Part shown: piece after piece, positions 57,481-64,000 of the stretch
How positions within the stretch are numbered: position 1 is the stretch's first letter
Layout of the letters: every line of letters begins with the position of its first letter
The notes under the pieces: generated by a model
Seen by the model: the letters and a program-made list of their open reading frames with translations, nothing else
The model's database searches: none
What the model was told of the DNA's origin: nothing
Program-made: the position numbers and the translations under genes
Assembly (NCBI RefSeq): GCF_002379085.1
Contig: NZ_NBZW01000012.1
Span: 1 to 64,000 of the forward strand
Length of the DNA: 64,000 bases
Reading direction: 5' to 3'
Source: Polaromonas sp. AET17H-212
GTDB lineage: Bacteria > Pseudomonadota > Gammaproteobacteria > Burkholderiales > Burkholderiaceae_C

Positions 57481-59900
57481 AACGCGATCAATTCGGCCGG
57501 CCCCAGGACCTGACAGCCACCCAGCCCATCAGCCAGGACGTGCTGAAGGAAAAATACCTCAAACCCGGCGAGTCGGGTGTGGAAGACCTGTACCGGCGCG
57601 TGGCGCGGGCCCTGGCCTCGGTCGAACCCGAAGCGGAGCGCGCCAAACACGAGGCCCTGTTCCTCGAGAACCTGCACGCTGGCGCCATCGGCGCCGGCCG
57701 CATCATGAGCGCGGCCGGCACGGCCATCCAGGCCACCCTGATCAACTGCTTTGTGCAGCCCGTGGGCGACTGCATCCAGGGCGTCGATGACGGCGGCTAC
57801 CCCGGCATTTACGAGGCCTTGCGCGAAGCCGCCGAAACCATGCGGCGTGGCGGCGGCGTGGGTTACGATTTTTCACGCATCCGGCCGCGTGGCGCCGAGG
57901 TCAAGGCCACGGCCTCCATGGCCTCGGGTCCGTGCAGCTACATCAATGTGTTTGACCAGTCCTGCTCCACCGTGGAAAGCGCGGGTTCACGGCGCGGCGC
58001 GCAAATGGGCGTGCTGCGTATCGACCACCCCGACGTGCACGAGTTCATCACCGCCAAGCGCACGCCCGGACGCTGGAACAACTTCAATGTCTCGGTCGGC
58101 ATGCCGGACGCGTTCATGCACGCCCTGGCCGACGACCAGCCCTGGGAGCTGGTGCACAAGGCCAAACCCGGTGCGCCGCTGATCGCGCAGGGTGCGTTCC
58201 AGCGTGCCGACGGCCTCTGGGTTTACCAGACGGTGGCGGCGCGCGAGTTGTGGGACACCGTGATGCATTCGGCCTACGACTTCGCCGAGCCCGGCATCCT
58301 GTTCCTGGACCACATCAACCAGGACAACAACCTGCGTTATTGCGAGGAAATTGCGGCGACCAATCCCTGCGGCGAGCAACCGCTGCCGCCTTATGGCTGC
58401 TGCGACCTCGGGCCCATCATCCTCACGCGTTTTGTGCGCCAGCCCTTCGGCTTCAATGGCGCGCCCGACTTTGATTTTGAGGCTTTCGCCAAGTCGGTGA
58501 CCACCCAGGTGCGGGCGCTCGACAACGTGCTGGACCTGACTTTCTGGCCGCTGCCGCAGCAGCAGGCCGAGTCGGCGGCCAAGCGCCGCATCGGCGTCGG
58601 TTTCACCGGCCTGGGCAATGCGCTGGCGATGCTGTGCCTGCGTTACGACGCGCCCGAGGGCCGCGAGATGGCGGCGCGTATTGCCGTCGCCATGCGCGAC
58701 GCCGCCTACGCCGCCTCGGTCGCGCTGGCGAAAGAAAAAGGCGCGTTTCCGAAGTTTGACGCCAACGGCTATCTTGCCGCAGGCACCTTTGCCAGCCGCC
58801 TGCCGGCCGCCCTGCAACAGGCCATTCGCGCCAACGGCATCCGCAACAGCCACCTGCTGTCGATTGCGCCGACCGGCACGGTCAGCCTGGCGTTTGCCGA
58901 CAACGCGTCGAACGGCATCGAGCCGCCGTTTTCGTGGATGTACCGGCGCAAGAAACGCGAGTCTGACGGCAGCACCACCGAATACGCGGTGGAAGACCAT
59001 GCCTGGCGCCTGTACCGCGAACTCGGCGGCAATGTGGACAAGCTGCCCGGCTACTTTGTCTCGGCGCTCGAGATGTCGGCGGACAGCCACATTGGCATGA
59101 TGGAAGCGGTGCAGCCCTTTGTGGACACGGCGATCTCCAAAACCGTCAACGTGCCGGCCGACTACGCCTACGAGGATTTCAAGAGCCTGTACCAGCAGGC
59201 CTGGCGCGCCAGGCTCAAGGGCCTGGCCACCTACCGGCCCAATGCGATTCTGGGCTCGGTGCTGGAAACCCATGCGCCCGCCGCCGCGGTGGCCGCAGCG
59301 GTGCCCCTGGACCCGATGCGCACGGTGATCGAAAGCCGTCCCAAGGGCGCCCTGTCGGCGGTGGCCGAAAAGGTCGACTACTGGACGCAGGAAGGGCACA
59401 AGACGCTCTACATCGTGGTGTCTTTCCTGCCGGTGCCCTCGGCCAGCGGCGAGGGCACGGTCGAACGTGCCATCGAATTTTTCATGCCAGTAGGCCAAAG
59501 CGGCGAGTCGCAGCAGTGGATCACCTCCAGCATGCGCATGCTGTCGCTGGCCGCGCGCGGCGGCTTCCTCGAGCGTGCGCTCAGCGACATGCGCAAGGTC
59601 GCCTGGGACCGGGGCCCGGTGCGGCTGGGCACCTATGAGAAGGCCGACGGCACACGCGTGCCGCTGTGGCACGACTCGGAAGTCGCGGCCATTGCCTATG
59701 CGGTGCAGAACATCATTGCGCGCCGCGCCCAGCAGGGCGTTGCCAGCGTCGCAGCCGTGGTGGAGCCCCAGGTCGACATGGCGCTCGCGCCGCCGGTGAT
59801 GGCGGGCAAGAAGTGCGGCGAATGTGGCGCCCACGCGGTGATCCGCAAGGACGGTTGCGACTATTGCACCCAGTGCGGCCACCTGGGCGTTTGCGGATGA
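57477..59900 (+). CDS. nrdJ: Adenosylcobalamin-dependent ribonucleotide reductase (class II)
   Basis: The 807-residue enzyme reduces ribonucleotides without oxygen, using B12. Visible features are INCFVQPVGDCIQG (active-site Cys), NPCGEQPLPPYGCCDLG with the radical-chain Cys and Glu, SIAPTGTVSLAFADNASNGIEPPFSW and a C-terminal zinc ribbon CGECGAHAVIRKDGCDYCTQCG. The start overlaps the previous stop by 4 bp. The position in a nitrate respiration operon fits anaerobic growth. Confidence 0.93.
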   Translation: MKRDQFGRPQDLTATQPISQDVLKEKYLKPGESGVEDLYRRVARALASVEPEAERAKHEALFLENLHAGAIGAGRIMSAAGTAIQATLINCFVQPVGDCIQGVDDGGYPGIYEALREAAETMRRGGGVGYDFSRIRPRGAEVKATASMASGPCSYINVFDQSCSTVESAGSRRGAQMGVLRIDHPDVHEFITAKRTPGRWNNFNVSVGMPDAFMHALADDQPWELVHKAKPGAPLIAQGAFQRADGLWVYQTVAARELWDTVMHSAYDFAEPGILFLDHINQDNNLRYCEEIAATNPCGEQPLPPYGCCDLGPIILTRFVRQPFGFNGAPDFDFEAFAKSVTTQVRALDNVLDLTFWPLPQQQAESAAKRRIGVGFTGLGNALAMLCLRYDAPEGREMAARIAVAMRDAAYAASVALAKEKGAFPKFDANGYLAAGTFASRLPAALQQAIRANGIRNSHLLSIAPTGTVSLAFADNASNGIEPPFSWMYRRKKRESDGSTTEYAVEDHAWRLYRELGGNVDKLPGYFVSALEMSADSHIGMMEAVQPFVDTAISKTVNVPADYAYEDFKSLYQQAWRARLKGLATYRPNAILGSVLETHAPAAAVAAAVPLDPMRTVIESRPKGALSAVAEKVDYWTQEGHKTLYIVVSFLPVPSASGEGTVERAIEFFMPVGQSGESQQWITSSMRMLSLAARGGFLERALSDMRKVAWDRGPVRLGTYEKADGTRVPLWHDSEVAAIAYAVQNIIARRAQQGVASVAAVVEPQVDMALAPPVMAGKKCGECGAHAVIRKDGCDYCTQCGHLGVCG

Positions 59901-61219
59901 CTGAGCGCCCGGTCATCGCCTTGCGGGTGAGGCCGGGCAAACCCACGGCCAGCGAACGGGCCAGGGTGGACCGCCGCTGGCGCGCCAGCCATCTGCTGCT
60001 GGCGCCGCACCGGCTGGGTTTTTTCCTGGCCATGGTGGTGCTGGTGGCCGCAGGCGGCTGGTGGGCGTTGGTACAGCTGGACCGCCTCAGTCCCGTGTTG
60101 AGCCTGCCTTATGCGCTGTCGCCCTCGCTGGCCCATGGCGCGGTCATGACCTTTGGCTTCATTCCGCTGTTTTTTGCGGGTTTTCTGTTCACCGCCGGGC
60201 CCAAATGGCTGGGCGTGCAGCCGTTGGCGCCCCGGCAGCTTCGGGTGCCACTGCTGCTGCAGGCCACCGGCTGGCTGCTGTGCCTGGCCGGCGCGCACCT
60301 GCATGGCCTGACGGCCTTGGCCGGGCTGGTGCTGGCCTGCGCAGGTCTGGCGTGGGTGACGGCCCTGTTCTGGGGGCTGATCCGGCGCAGCCGGGCCGAC
60401 GACCAGGTACATGCGCGCACGGTGGGTGCGGCCTGCATCGTGGGCTGCCTGAGCCTGGCCGGCCTGGCGCTCGGTCTGCTGCTGGGCGAGCCCGACGTGG
60501 CGCGCGCCTGCATCCTCACCGGCTTGTGGGGGTTTGTGGTGGTGGTCTACGTCTCGGTGGCGCATCGCATGATTCCGTTTTTCACCGCCAATGCCCTGCC
60601 GCGCATTGACGCCTGGCGCCCGTTCTGGGTGTTGTGGCTGATGCTGGCCGTCGCCGCGACCGAGGTCGTGGCCGTGTGGGTCGAGCTGGACGGCCCGCTG
60701 CAAGGCACGGCGGGCATGCTCTGGCGGGTGGTGCGCGGGGCCTTCGAGCTGGCCGCGGGCGGCGTGCTGCTCTGGCTCGCTGTCGCCTGGGGGCTGCTGC
60801 AAAGCCTCAAGAACCGTCTGCTGGCCATGCTGCACATCGGGTTTTTCTGGCTCGGCCTGGCGCTGGTGCTCGGGGGCCTGTCGCAGTGGCTGGGCCTGGC
60901 GCAGGACGCGCCGGTGCTGGCCCTCGGCTCGCTGCATGCGCTGACCATGGGTTGCCTGGCGTCGCTGATGCTGGCCATGGTCACGCGGGTGTCCTGTGGC
61001 CACAGCGGCCGCGCGCTGGTGGCCGACAACCTGGTCTGGACGCTGTTCTGGCTGCTGCAGGCCGCGACGCTGCTGCGCATTGCCGCTGCCGCGCAAACGG
61101 CCCGCGCGGGCTGGCTGCTGCTGGCGGCCGCCCTGTTGTGGGCCGGCGTCATGGGAGTGTGGGGTGTGCGGCTGGGCAACTGGTATGGCCGCCTGCGTGC
61201 CGACGCACGGCCGGGTTGA
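59897..61219 (+). CDS. nnrS: NnrS family protein
   Basis: The 440-residue integral membrane protein with about twelve hydrophobic helices. NnrS proteins contain heme and copper and relieve nitrosative stress. The segment HGAVMTFGFIPLFFAGFLFT and the following TAGPKWLGVQPLAPRQLR is the family signature. The start overlaps the nrdJ stop (ATGA). The conserved His in SVAHRMIPFFTANALPR is a heme-ligand candidate. Confidence 0.9.
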   Translation: MTERPVIALRVRPGKPTASERARVDRRWRASHLLLAPHRLGFFLAMVVLVAAGGWWALVQLDRLSPVLSLPYALSPSLAHGAVMTFGFIPLFFAGFLFTAGPKWLGVQPLAPRQLRVPLLLQATGWLLCLAGAHLHGLTALAGLVLACAGLAWVTALFWGLIRRSRADDQVHARTVGAACIVGCLSLAGLALGLLLGEPDVARACILTGLWGFVVVVYVSVAHRMIPFFTANALPRIDAWRPFWVLWLMLAVAATEVVAVWVELDGPLQGTAGMLWRVVRGAFELAAGGVLLWLAVAWGLLQSLKNRLLAMLHIGFFWLGLALVLGGLSQWLGLAQDAPVLALGSLHALTMGCLASLMLAMVTRVSCGHSGRALVADNLVWTLFWLLQAATLLRIAAAAQTARAGWLLLAAALLWAGVMGVWGVRLGNWYGRLRADARPG

Positions 61220-61227
61220 GGCGCTTA

Positions 61228-61911
61228 ATGATGAAGCTGCTTGCCGTCCCGGCCCCGTTGCCCTTGTCCACCGCGCCAGACCACGATCCGGCCAGCCTGG
61301 CGGCGACGCTGATGCAGTCGCGCCAGACCATTTTGCCCAAACGCCTGCTGGCACCCGGTCCCGATGCGAAGCAGCTCGGCATGATCCTGAACGCGGCGGC
61401 CACGGCGCCCGACCACGGGCAGCTGCAACCCTGGCGCCTGGTGCTCGTGCCGCAGGCGGCGCGCGCGCGGCTGGCCGAGGTATTCGGTGCGGCGCTGATG
61501 GCGCGTGACGCCCAGGCTACTGCGGAGCAGCTGGCGCAGGCGCGCGAAAAAGCGCACCGTGCCCCCTTGCTGATGCTGGTGGTTGTCGATGGCCAGTGCG
61601 GCGATGCGGAGATCGACCTGGCCGAACGCACCGTGTCTGCCGGCTGCGCGATCCAGAACATGCTGCTCATGGCCACCGCATTGGGGTATGGTTCGGCATT
61701 GACCAGTGGCAAGGCGCTGAAGTCCGACGGGCTGCGCACCCTGTTTGGCCTGGCGGCCAGCGAACAGGCGCTGTGTTTTGTCAGCATCGGCACGGCCCAG
61801 TCGCGCAAGCCCGCGCGCCTGCGCCCTGTGCCGCCGGATTTTGTAAGCAGCCTTTCTGCCGACGGGGACGCGCCGGGGCGCGAACCGGCGGATTTTTTTT
61901 ATTCCCTGTGA
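61228..61911 (+). CDS. Nitroreductase family protein
   Basis: The 227-residue FMN-dependent reductase resembles the small YdjA-like branch. RQTILPKRLLAPGPDAKQLG, then AATAPDHGQLQPWRLVLV supply the FMN phosphate-binding and the dimer contacts. The start is 8 bp after nnrS; ATG 61231 is an equal alternative. Substrate unknown. Confidence 0.85.
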   Translation: MMKLLAVPAPLPLSTAPDHDPASLAATLMQSRQTILPKRLLAPGPDAKQLGMILNAAATAPDHGQLQPWRLVLVPQAARARLAEVFGAALMARDAQATAEQLAQAREKAHRAPLLMLVVVDGQCGDAEIDLAERTVSAGCAIQNMLLMATALGYGSALTSGKALKSDGLRTLFGLAASEQALCFVSIGTAQSRKPARLRPVPPDFVSSLSADGDAPGREPADFFYSL

Positions 61912-61923
61912 CTGGATGGATTC

Positions 61924-62328
61924 ATGGACATTCTGAGTTTTGATGACCTGCTGCAGGCGGCCCGGGCCCAGCCCGAGCCGCAGCGCCTGCTGTTTGTGTT
62001 CACCGGTGTGGAGCTGCCCGAGGACAGCACACCGGTGCAGCGCGAGCGTTTTGAAGCCGGCCAGGGCGGTGCGCTGGTGCCGCTGATGTGTGTGGACAAA
62101 CGGCCGGAGGAACTGAGCTCGTTTGCCGCGCTGGTGCAGGAGTCCAGCCAGTTCGGCCACAACTGGGGCCTGGTGTTTGCGGCCGCCCTGTCGGGCTCGG
62201 TGAACCGCGCGCCCACCACCGAAGATGCCGAGGAGCCGCTGCAGCGCATGGTCGAGTCCATCAAGCAGGGCCAGATTGGCGCTTTCATCCCGTTTGACCC
62301 GCAGGGCCAACCGGTGCAGTTCGGCTGA
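61924..62328 (+). CDS. Conserved small protein of unknown function in the nar block
   Basis: The 134-residue product has no signal peptide or membrane helix. It begins MDILSFDDLLQAARAQPEPQ, with the central stretch QGGALVPLMCVDKRPEEL and the C-terminal MVESIKQGQIGAFIPFD. I recall similar proteins in Burkholderiales, sometimes labelled as ribonucleotide reductase alpha, but it has none of the catalytic features of that enzyme. It sits between the nitroreductase gene and the hemerythrin gene with 12 and 1 bp gaps. Confidence 0.8.
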   Translation: MDILSFDDLLQAARAQPEPQRLLFVFTGVELPEDSTPVQRERFEAGQGGALVPLMCVDKRPEELSSFAALVQESSQFGHNWGLVFAAALSGSVNRAPTTEDAEEPLQRMVESIKQGQIGAFIPFDPQGQPVQFG

Positions 62329-62329
62329 C

Positions 62330-62911
62330 ATGGGCACCGTGCGCCGCAGTGCGCGGACGCAGGCCTTGCCCGGCGTTTATGCGCCCGGGGCGGGTTTTGA
62401 AGCGCCTTTCGAGATGCTGGGCGCCTGCCACGAGCGGGTCGAGCGCATGCTGGCCTTGCAGGCCCGCCTGCAGCAGCACCTGCTGGCGCACGGCTGCGAC
62501 GATGCCGCGCGGCAGGCCGCGCGTGACGTGATGCGCTACTTCGACCTCGCCGCACCGCTGCACCACCAGGACGAGGAACTGCACGTGTTCCCGCCGCTGC
62601 TGGCAGGGCCGGACGCCGGCCTGCGCACCTTGGTGCAGCGCCTGCTGCAGGACCACCGCGACATGGAAGCCGCCTGGCCGATGGCGCGCAGCGTGCTGCA
62701 GGCCGTTGCCGACAGCCCGGCTGCGGACTGGACGCCGCTGGACCGCGACCGGACCGCTGCGCTGAACCGGTTCGCCGCGCTGTATGTGCGCCACCTGGCA
62801 GACGAGGACCAGCTGGCCTACCCTGCGGCGCAGGCCACGCTGACGGGTGACGCCCTGCAGGCCATGAGCCAGGACATGATGCAGCGCCGCGGCGTGCCCG
62901 CCCGGAAGTGA
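62330..62911 (+). CDS. Hemerythrin-domain protein
   Basis: The 193-residue, four-helix protein has putative di-iron ligands: His and Glu in ACHERVERM, LHHQDEELHVFPPL, LLQDHRDMEAAW, and a C-terminal YVRHLADEDQLAYP. Such proteins bind oxygen or nitric oxide, or repair Fe-S centres. The start is 1 bp after the preceding stop, pointing to coordinated expression with nnrS and the rest. Confidence 0.85.
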   Translation: MGTVRRSARTQALPGVYAPGAGFEAPFEMLGACHERVERMLALQARLQQHLLAHGCDDAARQAARDVMRYFDLAAPLHHQDEELHVFPPLLAGPDAGLRTLVQRLLQDHRDMEAAWPMARSVLQAVADSPAADWTPLDRDRTAALNRFAALYVRHLADEDQLAYPAAQATLTGDALQAMSQDMMQRRGVPARK

Positions 62912-62953
62912 CGGCTGTGCTCCCCGGCGCATGAATACGGGCAAAATAGGGCC

Positions 62954-64000
62954 ATGAACGCGCCCGATCTTTCCAACACGCTGGCCCGAACCGGCCACGC
63001 CGATCCCGAACTGGCAGGCCTGATGGCGGTCATGGGTGCCAAGGCAAAATCGGCCTCGGCCCAGACAGCAAGGGTGCCTGCAGCTATCAAAAACAGAGCA
63101 CTCCTGACGCTGGCCGGCTTGCTGCGCCAGAACATCGCGCCCTTGCAGGCGGCCAACCAGCGCGACCTCGAACGGGCGGCCGCGGCCGGCCTGGCCGGTC
63201 CCATGCTGGACCGCCTCAAGCTGGGAGCCAAGGACATTGCCACGGTGGCCGCGGGGTGTGAGCAGCTCGCCGCCATGCCGGACGTGATCGGCGAGATCAT
63301 CGGCATGAAGCAGCAGCCCAGCGGCATCCGCGTCGGCCAGATGCGGGTGCCCATCGGCGTGTTCGGCATGATTTACGAAAGCCGGCCCAACGTCACGATC
63401 GAAGCCGCGTCGCTGGCCATCAAGAGCGGCAACGCCTGCATCCTGCGCGGCGGCTCCGAGGCGATCGAGTCGAACAAGGCGCTGGCGGCCCTGGTGCACC
63501 AGGCCTTGCTGGATGCCGGCCTGCCGGCAGAGGCCGTGCAGCTGGTCCCGACCATCGACCGTGCGGCGGTCGGCCTCCTGATCACCATGCCGCAGTATGT
63601 GGACGTGATCATTCCGCGCGGCGGCAAGGGCCTGATCGAGCGCATCAGCCGCGACGCGAAAGTGCCGGTCATCAAACACCTGGACGGCAACTGCCATGTC
63701 TATGTGGACGACCCCTGCGACATGGCCATGGCCGTGGCTGTGGCCGACAACGCCAAGACCAGCAAATACAGCCCCTGCAACGCCAGCGAAGGACTGCTGG
63801 TGGCGCGCGGCGTGGCGGCAGACTTCTTGCCGAAAATCGGCGCCATCTACGCCGCCAAAGGGGTGGAGATGCGCTGCGACGCCGAAGCCCGGGCGATGCT
63901 TGCAGGCGTGCCGCAAGCCGTGGTCCAGCCCGCCAGCGAGCAGGACTGGTACGAGGAATACCTGGCGCCGGTCATCAGCATCAAGGTGGTGGCCGGGGTG
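62954..64000 (+). CDS. proA: Gamma-glutamyl phosphate reductase, 3' end beyond the window
   Basis: The second step of proline synthesis. The visible 349 codons have [46 protein letters not shown] and the catalytic Cys in [12 protein letters not shown]. The stop is outside the window; the family is about 420-430 residues long. The start at ATG 62954 gives a 40-residue leader. Residues about 42-50 (AAIKNRA) match the first half of the interspersed repeat, but this is uncertain. It lies 42 bp after the hemerythrin gene. Confidence 0.94.
   Translation, partial: MNAPDLSNTLARTGHADPELAGLMAVMGAKAKSASAQTARVPAAIKNRALLTLAGLLRQNIAPLQAANQRDLERAAAAGLAGPMLDRLKLGAKDIATVAAGCEQLAAMPDVIGEIIGMKQQPSGIRVGQMRVPIGVFGMIYESRPNVTIEAASLAIKSGNACILRGGSEAIESNKALAALVHQALLDAGLPAEAVQLVPTIDRAAVGLLITMPQYVDVIIPRGGKGLIERISRDAKVPVIKHLDGNCHVYVDDPCDMAMAVAVADNAKTSKYSPCNASEGLLVARGVAADFLPKIGAIYAAKGVEMRCDAEARAMLAGVPQAVVQPASEQDWYEEYLAPVISIKVVAGV

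Noticed and set aside
63076..63118. Possible tenth copy of the interspersed repeat inside proA
   Set aside because: GCAGCTATCAAAAACAGAGC resembles the first half and is in the same frame as other genic copies, but the second half is missing and the residues (AIKNRAL) are close to what ProA proteins normally carry.

Overview
The window reads as a high-GC betaproteobacterial chromosome, most probably a member of the Comamonadaceae (Polaromonas, Rhodoferax, Acidovorax and relatives). This rests on conserved gene neighbourhoods (fur/bamE/dapB, hpf-ptsN-hprK, leuS-lptE/holA), tandem Bug solute-binding proteins, a narK1-narK2-narGHJI order, and many copies of a 55-60 bp interspersed repeat with a GCTAT...ATAGC core that I associate with this family. 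The genus assignment is inference. No rRNA, tRNA, CRISPR array, prophage or replication origin was seen.

Layout. 1-414: left end of a decayed IS481-type insertion sequence and non-coding remnants. 415-6230: dacB, an EamA transporter, tsaB-rimI-type 4 uracil-DNA glycosylase, and a second EamA transporter. 6316-11150: pyrF, a LysR regulator, two tandem Bug binding proteins and an aspartoacylase-like hydrolase. 11178-17709: EamA transporter, acyl-CoA thioesterase, uvrA, MFS transporter, ssb. 17858-23908: MipA-like outer-membrane protein, a response regulator/histidine kinase pair, mnmA, nudJ. 24056-30877: three-subunit transhydrogenase (pntAA-pntAB-pntB), fadD, mtnN, corA. 31286-33238: hpf, ptsN, hprK. 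33341-36599: fur divergent from bamE-dapB, then exbB-exbD. 36693-42086: leuS, lptE, a reversed arginase gene, holA. 42090-62911: nitrate respiration locus. The window ends inside proA.

The most coherent system is the nitrate/anaerobic block. narX-narL (nitrate-sensing two-component system) lies 3 bp behind holA. An FNR-like box overlaps the narL stop codon. From narK1 onward, narK1-narK2-narG-narH-narJ-narI-ppiC-carbonic anhydrase-nitronate monooxygenase-nrdJ-nnrS-nitroreductase-unknown small protein-hemerythrin run on one strand for about 18 kb with overlaps or short gaps. This suggests one regulon linking nitrate respiration to oxygen-independent deoxyribonucleotide synthesis (B12-dependent NrdJ), CO2/bicarbonate supply, nitro-compound detoxification and nitric-oxide handling (NnrS, hemerythrin).

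The most unusual sequence-level feature is the interspersed repeat. At least nine copies are visible. Two sit inside essential or repair genes (uracil-DNA glycosylase, leuS) as in-frame insertions of about 20 codons. A third forms the C-terminus and stop codon of an EamA transporter, and these three copies are read in the same frame. Another copy ends mtnN. A second GC-rich repeat (three copies, 5139-5328, 29787-29892, 35360-35460) abuts gene ends, and one copy encodes the last codons of the uracil-DNA glycosylase. Together they suggest that mobile or amplified repeats are shaping protein termini and linkers in this lineage.
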